Shown: positions 26,473 through 35,603 of the stretch, one piece after another | How positions within the stretch are numbered: the first letter of the stretch is position 1 | Layout of the letters: the number at the start of each line of letters is the position of its first letter | Notes under the pieces: generated by a model | What the model was told of the DNA's origin: nothing | Databases searched by the model: none | What the model saw: the letters and a program-made list of their open reading frames with translations, nothing else | NCBI RefSeq assembly: GCF_040096615.1 | Contig: NZ_JBBMEJ010000012.1 | Coordinates: forward strand, 61,852 to 125,851 | Length of the DNA: 64,000 bases | Reading direction: 5' to 3' | Source: Blautia_A aquisgranensis | GTDB taxonomy: Bacteria > Bacillota > Clostridia > Lachnospirales > Lachnospiraceae | Translations under genes and position numbers: made by a program

Positions 26473-29376
26473 TTATTTTTTATACAGGATACGAATGGAA
26501 TTCAGCACGCAGATCATGGCAACGCCGGTGTCCGCAAATACAGCCATCCACATGTTTGCGTGTCCTGCAAGACCAAGGATCATAACTGCAATCTTGATCA
26601 CAAGAGCAAATACTACGTTCTGCCATGCAATGCGGTTGGTGTTCTTTGCAATGGAAACGGACTGCGGGATCGCATCTACGTTGGAATTCATAAATACGGC
26701 GTCAGCAGCTTCGATAGCGGCATCAGCACCGCTTCCCATAGCAGCACCCACATCAGCACCTGCAAGTACAGGAGCATCGTTTATTCCGTCACCGACAAAC
26801 ATTACAGTTCCATGTTCCTGACGGATCTTCTTTAATGCGTTCAGCTTATCTTCAGGAAGAAGTTTTGCATAGATCTCGTCAATTCCGGCTTCTTTTCCAA
26901 CAGCCTGAGCACTGTCCTCAGAGTCGCCGGTAAGCATAACTGTGTGAAGACCAAGTTTCTTGAGAGAAGCGATGGCATTTTTTGCATCTGGTTTGATGGT
27001 ATCGGAAATTAACATATATCCGGCGAATTTTCCGTTTACAGCCATGAATACTTCAGATCCGTAAGCTGCTTCGTGAAGTTCTCCGATGGTAACACCGAAT
27101 TTATCCATCAGTTTGCGGTTTCCGCAGAGGACTTTGCCTTCCGGCATCTGGGCAGAGATTCCGTAGCCGGAGATCTCTTCAAGGGAAAGAGGTTTCTCGA
27201 GGCTTATTCCCCGCTCTTTTGCGGCAGCTACGATACTGTTTGCAATTGGGTGAGTGGAGTTCTGTTCGCAGCCTGCGCACATGGCAAGAAGCTGAGTTTC
27301 GTTATATTCTCCGGTGGTAACAACTTTCTGGAGCTGGAAATTACCTTCTGTGATCGTACCGGTCTTATCCATGACAACAGCACCGAGATGACTTAAGCCT
27401 TCGATAGAAAGACCACCTTTAAAGAGGATTCCTTTTTTGGAGCCTGCTCCGATTCCGGAGAAGAAAGCAAGCGGAATACTAAGTACAAGTGCACATGGGC
27501 AGCTCATTACCAGGAACGTGATAGCTGTGTAGATCCAGTAATGCCAGTTTCCTGTTACCAGGGAAGGAATCAGTGCGGTTGCAATGGCGATTCCTACAAC
27601 ACAAGGAGTATATACTTTTGCAAAACGTGTGATGAAACGGTCAATCTTCGGTTTGCTTGCAGCGGCATTTTCTACGGAGTCAAGAATTCGTGTAACCATG
27701 GATTCTTCCAGAGGTTTTTCCACGCGGATCTTAAGCTGTCCGGAGGTATTGACGCAGCCGGAAGTGATCTCGGCGCCTTCGTTTACGGCAACTGGTACAG
27801 GCTCTCCGGTGATCGGGGATGTATCGATACGGCTGTTACCTTCGATAATCACGCCATCCAGAGGAATACGGTCTCCCGGGCGGACGAGAAGAATATCGCC
27901 GATCTGGGCTTCCTCGGAAGGGATAACCTGGATATCATCGCCTGTGACAAGATTTACAACTTCAGGTCGGAGGTCAACGGCATCCATGATCTGTCCGCGG
28001 CTTCGCTCAACGGCTTTTTCCTCAAAAAGCTCACCGATACGGTAGAAGAGCATAACGCCTACGGCTTCTGCAGAATCATTGATGGCAAAAGCGGCAAGTG
28101 TTGCAACACTCATCAGGAAGTTTTCATCGAAAATCTGTCCGTGGGAGATGTTTTTGGCTGCTTTTACAACGATCACACCGCCAAGTGCCAGGTATGCGAC
28201 CACAAAAATAGGAAGAGTAGCACTGGTACCAAAGCCTTTGTGTTCCATGATCTCACCGGCAACGAAAAGGATCGCGCCGAGGATGATACAGATGGTATCA
28301 ATCTTCTCTTTGGAAAAGGCTTTTTTGGAAGACTGTTTCTGCTCTTCGGAATGTGTGGCCTGTGCCTTTGGTTTCGGATCTTTTTCTTTTACAATGACCT
28401 CAGATTCGATAGAGGTACAGATTCTGCGGATATCGGAAAGATAACGGTCAGGATTTTTTGCAGTTACGCGAAGCTGTTTTGTGGCAAAAGTGATCGTTGC
28501 ATCGGAAATGCCGTCAAGGTTGGCAATCTGTTTTTCCATCTTGGAGGCACAGTTGGCACAGCCGAGATTTTCCAGGATATAGGTTTTGGTTTTTGCTCCG
28601 GCGGAAGCTGTGGGTTTCGGATCTCTCGGGACAACTTTGACCTCGGATTCAATGGAGGTGCAGATCTTGCGGATCTGTGGCAGCAGGGCATCCGGATCCT
28701 TTGCGTTTAAGCGAAGCTGCTTTGTAGCAAATGTGATGGTTGCATTTTCCACGCCGTCAAGATGCTGGATCTGTTCCTCCATCTTGGAAGCGCAGTGTGC
28801 ACAGCCAAGGTTCTCCAGGATGTATACGCGTTTGGCGGTGTGAGAACTGTGATCGTGGTGGTGATGATGTTCATGGTTGTGATCCTCGCAACCGCAACCG
28901 CAATCGCAGTGGTCATCGTGGTGGTGATGCTCATGTTCATGGTTGTGATCCTCGCAGCCACAATCACAGTGATCATCGTCATGGTGATGATGTTTATGGT
29001 TGTGTTCATGGTCGTGATCTTCACACCCACAGTCACAATGGTCGTCGCCGTCGTGGTGGTGATGCTCATGTTCGTGTTCATGATCTTCACAGCCACAACC
29101 GCAATGATTATCGTCGTGGTGCTGATGATCGTGATTGTGTTCTTGTTCATGATCTTCGCACCCGCAACCACAATGGTGGTCATCATCATGGTGATGATGT
29201 TCATGGTTGTGTTCATGATCCTCACACCCACAACCACAGTGCTCCTCGTTATGTCCATGATGATGCTCATGCTTGTGATCATCATGCTCATCGTGACTGT
29301 GCCCGTCATGATGGTCGTGGCCGCAGCCACAGGAATCAACTGACTCCATGGAATTGTTTTTTAACTTTTCTTCCAT
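26473..29376 (-). CDS. Zn/Cd-type P-type ATPase with extended Cys/His-rich tail
   Basis: A 967-aa heavy-metal exporter of the P1B type (ZntA/CadA-like). Residues 15-178 are a metal-rich tail with six tandem units (see the repeat entry). Two heavy-metal-associated domains follow, with GCAHC at 191-195 and GCANC at 273-277; they are near-duplicates. The core has SPC-type motif C626-P-C628, the phosphorylated D670 in DKTGT, the HP motif in STHPIANS, and GDGINDAPVLAGAD. The set points to Zn, Cd or Pb export. ZntA proteins are usually 700-750 aa, so the tail is exceptional. ArsR regulation is likely. Confidence 0.94.
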   Translation of the reverse strand: MEEKLKNNSMESVDSCGCGHDHHDGHSHDEHDDHKHEHHHGHNEEHCGCGCEDHEHNHEHHHHDDDHHCGCGCEDHEQEHNHDHQHHDDNHCGCGCEDHEHEHEHHHHDGDDHCDCGCEDHDHEHNHKHHHHDDDHCDCGCEDHNHEHEHHHHDDHCDCGCGCEDHNHEHHHHHDHSSHTAKRVYILENLGCAHCASKMEEQIQHLDGVENATITFATKQLRLNAKDPDALLPQIRKICTSIESEVKVVPRDPKPTASAGAKTKTYILENLGCANCASKMEKQIANLDGISDATITFATKQLRVTAKNPDRYLSDIRRICTSIESEVIVKEKDPKPKAQATHSEEQKQSSKKAFSKEKIDTICIILGAILFVAGEIMEHKGFGTSATLPIFVVAYLALGGVIVVKAAKNISHGQIFDENFLMSVATLAAFAINDSAEAVGVMLFYRIGELFEEKAVERSRGQIMDAVDLRPEVVNLVTGDDIQVIPSEEAQIGDILLVRPGDRIPLDGVIIEGNSRIDTSPITGEPVPVAVNEGAEITSGCVNTSGQLKIRVEKPLEESMVTRILDSVENAAASKPKIDRFITRFAKVYTPCVVGIAIATALIPSLVTGNWHYWIYTAITFLVMSCPCALVLSIPLAFFSGIGAGSKKGILFKGGLSIEGLSHLGAVVMDKTGTITEGNFQLQKVVTTGEYNETQLLAMCAGCEQNSTHPIANSIVAAAKERGISLEKPLSLEEISGYGISAQMPEGKVLCGNRKLMDKFGVTIGELHEAAYGSEVFMAVNGKFAGYMLISDTIKPDAKNAIASLKKLGLHTVMLTGDSEDSAQAVGKEAGIDEIYAKLLPEDKLNALKKIRQEHGTVMFVGDGINDAPVLAGADVGAAMGSGADAAIEAADAVFMNSNVDAIPQSVSIAKNTNRIAWQNVVFALVIKIAVMILGLAGHANMWMAVFADTGVAMICVLNSIRILYKK
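28843..29241 (-). repeat. Six tandem Cys/His-rich units in the pump's N-terminus
   Basis: Units start at residues 46, 68, 91, 113, 136 and 156 (spacing 22, 23, 22, 23 and 20). Each begins H-C-(G/D)-C-G-C-E-D-H and continues with alternating His and acidic residues to HHHH-DD. The DNA therefore has a ~66-69 bp period, which also produces long false reading frames on both strands. Confidence 0.95.
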
Positions 29377-29395
29377 ATGAAATCTCCTTGAAAAT

Positions 29396-29458
29396 TTATA
29401 TGAATATATGATTGAATGTTCATATGACTATTTAATCATATATATATCACCCTGTCAA
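29396..29458 (-). promoter_or_regulatory. Promoter and ArsR-type operator of the metal pump
   Basis: On the minus strand TTGACA (29453-29458) and TTAAAT (29430-29435) are 17 bp apart. Just downstream is an AT-rich imperfect palindrome with TGATTGAATGTTCA (29408-29421) flanked by ATATGAA/TTCATAT arms. This is the kind and position of site bound by SmtB/CadC-type repressors. Confidence 0.65.
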
Positions 29459-29546
29459 GCGTTTTTCAAAAAAGAATCAGAGAAATGTAAAATCTATTGC
29501 AAAAGAAATATAGAAAAACTTAATATTTTCTGAAAAAATAATCTAT

Positions 29547-29575
29547 TTTATAATTCATGTATAACATGTTATACT
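29547..29575 (+). promoter_or_regulatory. pxpA promoter with perfect palindrome
   Basis: TTTATA (29547-29552), 17 bp, TATACT (29570-29575). The 16-bp perfect palindrome GTATAACATGTTATAC (29559-29574) fills the spacer and overlaps the -10, the position of a repressor operator. The regulator is not identified. Confidence 0.65.
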
Positions 29576-29610
29576 TTAAATAAGTAAAGAAAGAAAGGAA
29601 GGTAAGCAAC

Positions 29611-30366
29611 ATGTACAGTATCGACTTAAACAGTGACATGGGTGAGAGCTTTGGCGCATATAAGCTGGGCGGAGACGAAGAAATCATTAAATATGTCACA
29701 ACAGCAAACGTAGCATGTGGCTGGCATGCAGGCGATCCGATGGTAATGGATAAGGTAGTCCGCATGGCAAAGGAACGTGGCGTTATGGTTGGAGCCCATC
29801 CTGGATATCCTGATCTTCTTGGCTTTGGACGTAGAAAGATGGTTCTCTCTCATGATGAAGTTAAGAATTACGTCAGATATCAGATAGGAGCTCTGGCTGC
29901 TTTCACTAAGAGCTACGGAATGAAGCTTCAGCATGTCGCTCCTCATGGAGCAATGGGAAATGCCTGCCAGTATGACGAGGACATTTCCACAGCGATCTGC
30001 GAGGCAATCTGTGAGTATGACAAAGATCTGATCGTTTACTACTGTGCAGGAGCAGTTCTTGGTGATATCGCTGAGAGCAAGGGACTTCGTACAGCATCTG
30101 AGATTTTTGCAGACCGTGCATACATGGATGATCTTTCTCTTGTACCGAGAAAGATGGAGGGGTCCATGATCACAGATGAGAACGTTGCCATCGAAAGATG
30201 CGTGAAGATGATCAAAGAAGGTAAAGTCACATCCATCAACGGAAAAGAGCTTGACATCAAAGGTGACACACTCTGTGTACACGGAGACGGACCGAAAGCA
30301 CTTGCTTTTGTACAGAAGATCCGTGAGAAATTCACAGAAGAGGGTATTGAGATCAAACACTTATAA
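29611..30366 (+). CDS. pxpA: 5-oxoprolinase subunit A (LamB/YcsF family)
   Basis: A 251-aa cytoplasmic protein. It starts with the family signature DLNSDMGESFGAYKLGGDEE and contains NVACGWHAGDP, GAHPGYPDLLGFGRR and HVAPHGAMGN. With PxpB and PxpC it opens 5-oxoproline to glutamate using ATP. The subunits B and C are at 47720-49421, about 17 kb away; the genes between include a 12.5-kb inserted island. AAGGAAGG precedes the ATG. The real substrate could be a substituted oxoproline. Confidence 0.94.
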   Translation: MYSIDLNSDMGESFGAYKLGGDEEIIKYVTTANVACGWHAGDPMVMDKVVRMAKERGVMVGAHPGYPDLLGFGRRKMVLSHDEVKNYVRYQIGALAAFTKSYGMKLQHVAPHGAMGNACQYDEDISTAICEAICEYDKDLIVYYCAGAVLGDIAESKGLRTASEIFADRAYMDDLSLVPRKMEGSMITDENVAIERCVKMIKEGKVTSINGKELDIKGDTLCVHGDGPKALAFVQKIREKFTEEGIEIKHL

Positions 30367-30402
30367 AAACTAAATAAAGTACATTCATATGAGAGATAGA
30401 AT

Positions 30403-30465
30403 GCCGGATAAATCAAAGGAGATTTAAAACAAGGGATTACTGCGATGATTTGTCCGGCTCTTTTT
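30403..30465 (+). terminator. Terminator-like hairpin after pxpA
   Basis: GCCGGATAAATC (30403-30414) pairs with GATTTGTCCGGC (30447-30458; one G-T), followed by CTTTTTAT. The 32-nt loop is unusually long. Confidence 0.65.
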
Positions 30466-30514
30466 ATATGAAAATTTGTACTTTTTTAGGATAAGAAAGG
30501 AAAGGGTGGAAACT

Positions 30515-31849
30515 ATGGCAAAAGAGAAAAAACAGAACAACATAGTAAGAAACATGATGATCGCTCTGGTCGGCGGTCTGGTCGTAGGACTTGGATTTAT
30601 GCTTCTGAAGCAGCAGATGTCTGAGGGAACATGGAACGTGATCAATGCACTTCTGTTCCAGGATATTACAGCAGATCAGGGATTTCATTCCATCGGTCTC
30701 TTCTATATTATCGGACAGCTGTTCATGAGAGGATTACAGATGGCGATCGTACCGCTGGTACTTGTATCATTGAGCCTTGCAATGTGCAGTATCTCCAGCT
30801 CTTCCAAGCTGGGAAGAATCGCAGGACGTACATTGATTGGATTCTTCTGTTTCTATGTAGTAGGCGCATGCATCGCAGGTATCGTTGCATTTGCAATGAA
30901 ATCTGCAGGCTTCTTCAATGTTAAGCTTCCGGCAGAGGCAGTTACAGAGGCTGCAACACTGGATCAGTTTAACCCGCTTGCAACAATCGTAACAGCAGTT
31001 CCTTCTAACATCGGAACCGCATTCAGCAGCAACAACAGCATCCTTGCAGTTGTAGTAGTAGCTATCGTTCTTGGCCTTTGTATGAATGCACTTGGCGACA
31101 AGATGGATCCGCTGAAAAAAGTTCTTGAGAACTTAAGCGACATCATCAACCTTTATCTTACATTCCTGATCAACAAGGTTGGTCCTGTAGCAATCTTCTG
31201 TCTGATCTCCCGTACATTCGCTATCTACGGAGCTGAGTATCTGGCACCTGCAGCAGCTTACATTGTAGGTGCGATGCTGACACTGTTTGTACTTGTAGTT
31301 ACGATTTACCCGATCGGTATCGGCCTTACAACAGGCTTAAGCCCGATGAAATTCCTTAAAAAGATCGCAAAGGTTGGTGTATTCGGATTCTCCACAAACT
31401 CTTCCGCAGCATGCCTTCCGCTGAACACCAGAACCTGTCTTGATGAGCTTGGATGCTCTCAGGAGATCACAAGCTTCGTTCTTCCTACAGGTATGACCAT
31501 CAACATGAACGGTACAACTGTAATGCATATGTTCGCAGTAACATTTATCGCAACAGCATCCGGAATTGACATCACACCTGCAAACCTGATCACAGTTGCA
31601 TTTCTTTCCATCTGTGCAGCAATGGGCTGCCCGGCTATCCCGATCGCAGGCACAACTCTGATCGTAACCATCCTTTCCGGTATGGGCTGGACATCTGACC
31701 TCTGCATGATCGCATATGCACTTGTTGTAGCAATCAACCGTCCGGTTGAGATGGCACTTCTTCCGCTTAACGTAATCGGTGATGCAACAGTCAACGTTAT
31801 CGTTAACAAGAAAGAGAATGAGCTTAACGTAAACAAATATAACGCGTAA
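30515..31849 (+). CDS. Dicarboxylate/amino-acid:cation symporter (DAACS family)
   Basis: A 444-aa membrane transporter of the GltP/DctA type, normally importing glutamate, aspartate or C4-dicarboxylates with H+ or Na+. It has eight predicted helices plus two hairpin loops. The serine-rich hairpin GFSTNSSAACLPL and the helix-7 motif TGMTINMNGTTVMHM are clear; the usual NMDGT Asp is Asn here. ATG 30515 follows GGAAAGGGTGG. The position between pxpA and the aminotransferase suggests that it imports the substrate of this locus. Confidence 0.9.
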   Translation: MAKEKKQNNIVRNMMIALVGGLVVGLGFMLLKQQMSEGTWNVINALLFQDITADQGFHSIGLFYIIGQLFMRGLQMAIVPLVLVSLSLAMCSISSSSKLGRIAGRTLIGFFCFYVVGACIAGIVAFAMKSAGFFNVKLPAEAVTEAATLDQFNPLATIVTAVPSNIGTAFSSNNSILAVVVVAIVLGLCMNALGDKMDPLKKVLENLSDIINLYLTFLINKVGPVAIFCLISRTFAIYGAEYLAPAAAYIVGAMLTLFVLVVTIYPIGIGLTTGLSPMKFLKKIAKVGVFGFSTNSSAACLPLNTRTCLDELGCSQEITSFVLPTGMTINMNGTTVMHMFAVTFIATASGIDITPANLITVAFLSICAAMGCPAIPIAGTTLIVTILSGMGWTSDLCMIAYALVVAINRPVEMALLPLNVIGDATVNVIVNKKENELNVNKYNA

Positions 31850-31892
31850 GTGAATATAAAAAGTATTAATATTATACATACAAATTATTAAA

Positions 31893-31958
31893 TTGACTTA
31901 ATATTACTACGATGATACCATTTAAGCGTATAGTTGAAACATCAGCTATACGCTTAAA
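31893..31958 (+). promoter_or_regulatory. Aminotransferase promoter with adjoining 13-bp inverted repeat
   Basis: TTGACT (31893-31898), 17 bp, TACCAT (31916-31921). A perfect inverted repeat TTTAAGCGTATAG/CTATACGCTTAAA (31921-31933 and 31946-31958) begins at the -10. It lacks a T run, so it is more likely an operator or leader structure than a terminator. Confidence 0.55.
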
Positions 31959-31983
31959 TACTAAATGGACATGAATGCGCAGC

Positions 31984-32012
31984 TGTGCAGGCGATTTGCC
32001 TATCTGCACAGA
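31984..32012 (+). other. Hairpin in the aminotransferase leader
   Basis: CTGTGCAGGC pairs with GCC and TGCACAG across a short internal loop. It lies within a possible 23-codon leader frame (31965-32036) that has no good ribosome site. Confidence 0.35.
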
Positions 32013-32085
32013 TACAGTCCGGAATTTCCAGAGTAAAAAAGCGGGACATCCGCAGAAAAATAAAAGGGTTCAGGAGGAAATGAAT

Positions 32086-33267
32086 ATGGAGTACAAGACA
32101 GCGAAAAGAATGGAATGCCTTCCGTTTTCCGGTATCCGTGCAGTAATGGAAAAAGCAAACAAAATGCAGCAGGCAGGAGAGAAGATCATTCACCTAGAGA
32201 TCGGCCGTCCGGATTTTGATACACCGGAGAAGATTAAAAAGGCAGCAAACGGGAGCCTTGCAGCAGGACATGTATTTTACACATCCAATTACGGTATCCC
32301 GAAACTGAGAGAAGCTATTGCAAAATGGGAGAACGAGAACCATGGTACAGATTATGAAGCATCTGAAGTTCTTGTAACAGTAGGTGTTGGTGAGGCAACT
32401 TTCGCATCCATGGACGCTTTCCTGGATCCTGGCGATGAAATCCTTGTTCCTAACCCGGTATGGCTGAACTACATCCATGTTCCGTCAGCGCTTGGAGCAG
32501 TACCTGTAACATACAGCCTGAAGGAAGAGAACGATTATCAGATCGACTTTGAGGAGATGGAGTCCAGGATCACAGACAAGACTAAGATGATCGTTGTTGT
32601 AAACCCAAGCAACCCGACAGGTGGTGTTTTTTCCAGAGAGACACTTGAGAAATTAAGCGAGATCGCTATCAGACATGATCTTCTTGTGATCGCAGATGAG
32701 ATCTACAGCCAGCTTGTATACGATGGAACAGAGCATGTAAGCATTGCATCTCTTCCGGGAATGAAAGAGCGTACCATCACATTAGGAGGATTCTCAAAAG
32801 CTTACTCCATGACAGGATGGAGACTTGGATATCTGTGTGCACCAGTTGGAATCATCCAGGCCTGCGTACGTGTTCATCAGTATACAGTTACCTGCGCGTC
32901 TTCCTTTGTACAGGAAGCGGCGATCACAGCTTTAACTGATTGTGCAGATGATGTTGAGGCAATGAGACAAGAGTATCAGAGAAGAAAAGATTATGTGGTA
33001 AAAGCTCTGAACGAGATCGATGGAATCAGCTGCAACAATCCACATGGTGCTTTCTACATCTTCGTAAATATCAAGAGCCTTGGAATGACTTCTATGGAAG
33101 TTGCAGAGTACCTTCTTGAGAATGCAAAAATCGCACTGGTACCTGGATCTGCATTCGGTTCCGAGGGAGAAGGATACTTAAGAATCTCTTATGCATGCAG
33201 CTATGAGGAGCTTCAGGAAGCATGCGCAAGAATCAAAAAAGCAGTGGAAGAGCTGAAAAACAAATAA
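32086..33267 (+). CDS. Class I/II PLP-dependent aminotransferase (AspC-like)
   Basis: A 393-aa fold-type I aminotransferase. The PLP lysine is in GGFSKAYSMTGWRLGYL. NPSNPTGGVFS, the DEIYSQLVYDG segment and the C-terminal Arg in YLRISYACS are typical. It would transfer the amino group of an aspartate- or glutamate-like substrate to 2-oxoglutarate or another keto acid. ATG 32086 is chosen because CAGGAGGA lies 8 bp upstream; the ATG at 32080 is too close. In the locus it stands between the symporter and, before the island, the LysR/RraA/pxpBC genes. Confidence 0.92.
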   Translation: MEYKTAKRMECLPFSGIRAVMEKANKMQQAGEKIIHLEIGRPDFDTPEKIKKAANGSLAAGHVFYTSNYGIPKLREAIAKWENENHGTDYEASEVLVTVGVGEATFASMDAFLDPGDEILVPNPVWLNYIHVPSALGAVPVTYSLKEENDYQIDFEEMESRITDKTKMIVVVNPSNPTGGVFSRETLEKLSEIAIRHDLLVIADEIYSQLVYDGTEHVSIASLPGMKERTITLGGFSKAYSMTGWRLGYLCAPVGIIQACVRVHQYTVTCASSFVQEAAITALTDCADDVEAMRQEYQRRKDYVVKALNEIDGISCNNPHGAFYIFVNIKSLGMTSMEVAEYLLENAKIALVPGSAFGSEGEGYLRISYACSYEELQEACARIKKAVEELKNK

Positions 33268-33281
33268 TCAGATAAAAAAAT

Positions 33282-33307
33282 ATCCACCGCTTTTTGTGGC
33301 GAAAAGC
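33282..33307. other. attL of the inserted island
   Basis: The 19-bp core GCTTTTTGTGGCGAAAAGC (33289-33307) is identical at 45738-45756. To its left is the intact host arm ATCCACC; to its right the host palindrome is broken. Confidence 0.85.
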
Positions 33308-33444
33308 AATATATTTATATCGTGAAGTCTGGAAAGTGTTGATTTTAAGCCATTTCTGGATATGTGGGTTGATTCAGAGATATGATTTTGTGACGTTTTT
33401 AGGACAAACGCCAGAAAATATGGAGAGCTCCGTGACGGTTTGAG

Positions 33445-33473
33445 TTGACTTTTTGCCGGTAATAGCATATGAT
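33445..33473 (+). promoter_or_regulatory. Promoter near the island's left end
   Basis: TTGACT (33445-33450), 17 bp, TATGAT (33468-33473). It is followed by the hairpin at 33517 and no intact gene. The rest of 33308-33634 shows nothing coding. Confidence 0.5.
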
Positions 33474-33516
33474 AATAACAGCTAAGGAATGTGGTGAGAT
33501 TCCAAGTGGCAAAGTG

Positions 33517-33549
33517 AAAGCCCTCAGAGTTGCAGCTCTGGGGGCTTTC
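33517..33549 (+). terminator. Terminator-like hairpin
   Basis: AAAGCCCTCAGAG pairs with CTCTGGGGGCTTT (one G-T). It has only a weak T run. Confidence 0.6.
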
Positions 33550-33634
33550 TTGCTCGTTGCGGTGAGTTATTCCGTTTTGGGCGGCTTCTTTACGGACAAA
33601 TCGTTTAATTTAGAAAAGTTACAGAAATCATCTT

Positions 33635-34798
33635 GACAAACTCAATCCCGAAGGAACAGGATATCGAGCAAAATCAAGATTCGCCAGATTCTATAATATC
33701 CCGGAACTGATGAATATGTTCAAGGAGATTGCAGATATCAAGACTTCCGATCAGTTAAAACTTCCTGTGCCGGAAGCGGAATATGAAACAGTGGTGCTGA
33801 AACCAACGGAACAGCAGAAAGAAATCGTAGAAAGTCTGGGAGAACGTGCAGAAGTTGTCAGAAACGGCGGGGTAGATGCTTCCGTTGATAATATGCTGAA
33901 AATTACCAATGACGGAAGGAAGTTAGCACTGGATCAGCGTTTGGTGAACGAACTATTGCCAGATAATCCGGAAAGCAAAATAGCAGTCTGTGCAGAGAAA
34001 AGTTATGAAATCTGGAAAGGTACTGCAGCACAGAAATCAGCACAGTTGATTTTCTGTGATTTGAGCACACCGAAAGGCGATGGTAGTTTTAATGTTTATG
34101 ATGACTTGAAGCAGAAACTGATAGAGAAAGGTGTACCGGAAAAAGAGATTGCGTTTATTCATGATGCAAATACAGAAGCAAAAAAGACGGAGCTGTTTGG
34201 AAAAGTGAAATCCGGTCAGGTTCGTTTTTTGATTGGCTCAACAGCAAAAATGGGTGCTGGAACTAATGTGCAGGACCGTCTGATTGCCCTGCATCATCTG
34301 GATATCGGCTGGAAACCGTCAGATCTGGAGCAGAGGGAAGGACGTATTATCCGTCAGGGAAATCATAATAAAAAGGTTCATATTTTCCGATATGTAACAG
34401 AATCCACATTCGACAGTTATATGTGGCAGCTGATCGAAAATAAACAGAAGTTCATTTCCCAGATTATGACCAGTAAAGCACCTGTGCGAAGCTGTGAAGA
34501 TGTGGATGAAGCGGCGCTCTCCTATGCGGAGGTCAAGGCACTTGCAACCGGAAATCCGGCAGTAAAAGAGAAGATGGCATTGGATGTGGATGTAGCAAAA
34601 TTAAAGCTTTTAAAAGCAAACCACATGAATAACCAGTACCGCCTAGAAGATGATATTGCAAGGAATTTTCCACAACAGATTGCAAAACTGACGGAGATCA
34701 TAGACAGCTACAAGGTAGATATCGCTCATTATTCTGAGCATAAAATCACAGATCCAGAGCAGTTTTCTATCTATAATCCGTTTCAAAGCCGCAAATAG
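33635..34798 (+). pseudogene. ICE-type SNF2-like helicase, 3' fragment
   Basis: The last ~385 codons of a very large methylase/helicase protein carried by Tn1549-like conjugative elements. The frame is open from LNPEGTGYRAKSRFARFYNI (about 33641) but has no start there; an ATG at 33710 is internal. Helicase C-terminal motifs remain: FCDLSTPKGDG, STAKMGAGTNVQDRL, LDIGWKPSDLEQREGR and IIRQGN. Intact proteins of this type exceed 2,000 aa, so most of the gene is lost. It marks the conjugative origin of the island. Confidence 0.85.
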
Positions 34799-34799
34799 T

Positions 34800-35531
34800 G
34801 TGCAATGCATCAGTCTAAATGAATTTTTGGCAGGTGAAGATATTGAGGTAACTAATGTAGAAAAAAAATCGGAAGATACACTGATACAGATATCAAAAGA
34901 TAGTAGTCATAAACAGCGTTATTTAAAGAAGATTATTGCTGTACTTCTTATTGCTGTGGGAGTATTTGCTATTACTCTTGGAATCATGGTATGTAGTAAA
35001 TTGCGGCAACCACAAAATTATATAGAAGCAGTAGATCCGGATAGTGTAGAAATGAAAACGGCTGAATTGTTGTCCGGAATTGATGGAACCATGATGTTTC
35101 GATACAATTCAAAAGATACATTTCAAGCATTATACGTTTACTTGTCAGAATATCATTCTGGAAAACGAGTTTCTCATAAACGAGTTTTGGAACTTTCCTA
35201 TGAGGACGTGAAATCTGCAAAAAATGGATTGATTGTCATCACTCCGGATTTTGATAATTTTACTGCAAAGCTTATTGCAGCAGATGAATATTCAAAATAT
35301 ATGACAGAAACGCCAATCTTGGAAGGTGTTGCAAACAGAGAATATTATGGAAGATCTGCGACCTCTATAGAGAACAAAAGCACGATAGAGTACGGAACAG
35401 AGCAAGGATTGGCAGCACTGATCTATGGCGAACAAGGAGTGAGTTCGTTGCCGATACAGGACATTACAGGAGAATACATAGATACAGATAATGAGTATAT
35501 GTATTATTATTCGGCTGAGTTTGTAAAATAA
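34800..35531 (+). CDS. Unknown protein with one membrane helix
   Basis: I do not recognise this 243-codon frame. Residues ~44-64 (KKIIAVLLIAVGVFAITLGIM region) form one membrane helix. The remainder is hydrophilic and presumably extracellular, with ELSYEDVKSAKNGLIVITPD and a Tyr-rich end (NEYMYYYSAEFVK). The GTG start at 34800 touches the stop codon of the helicase fragment and has no convincing ribosome site. The gene may therefore be 5'-truncated or fused across a deletion junction. Its codon use is AT-richer than the host core. Confidence 0.45.
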   Translation: MQCISLNEFLAGEDIEVTNVEKKSEDTLIQISKDSSHKQRYLKKIIAVLLIAVGVFAITLGIMVCSKLRQPQNYIEAVDPDSVEMKTAELLSGIDGTMMFRYNSKDTFQALYVYLSEYHSGKRVSHKRVLELSYEDVKSAKNGLIVITPDFDNFTAKLIAADEYSKYMTETPILEGVANREYYGRSATSIENKSTIEYGTEQGLAALIYGEQGVSSLPIQDITGEYIDTDNEYMYYYSAEFVK

Positions 35532-35603
35532 GAATAGCAAAAGTGAGAAGAGGATATTACAAATCATTGTTTTGATAATTTGGTGGTATCCTCTTTGTGG
35601 ATT

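Noticed and set aside
28707..29411. Long open frames overlapping the His-rich part of the metal pump on both strands
   Set aside because: They are by-products of the ~66-bp repeat with its CAT/GAT bias. Their products are low-complexity and lack ribosome sites.
33281..33307. Simple terminator after the aminotransferase
   Set aside because: The stem is complete only when the two island flanks are joined. At this position just the short inner stem remains and no T run follows on the plus strand.
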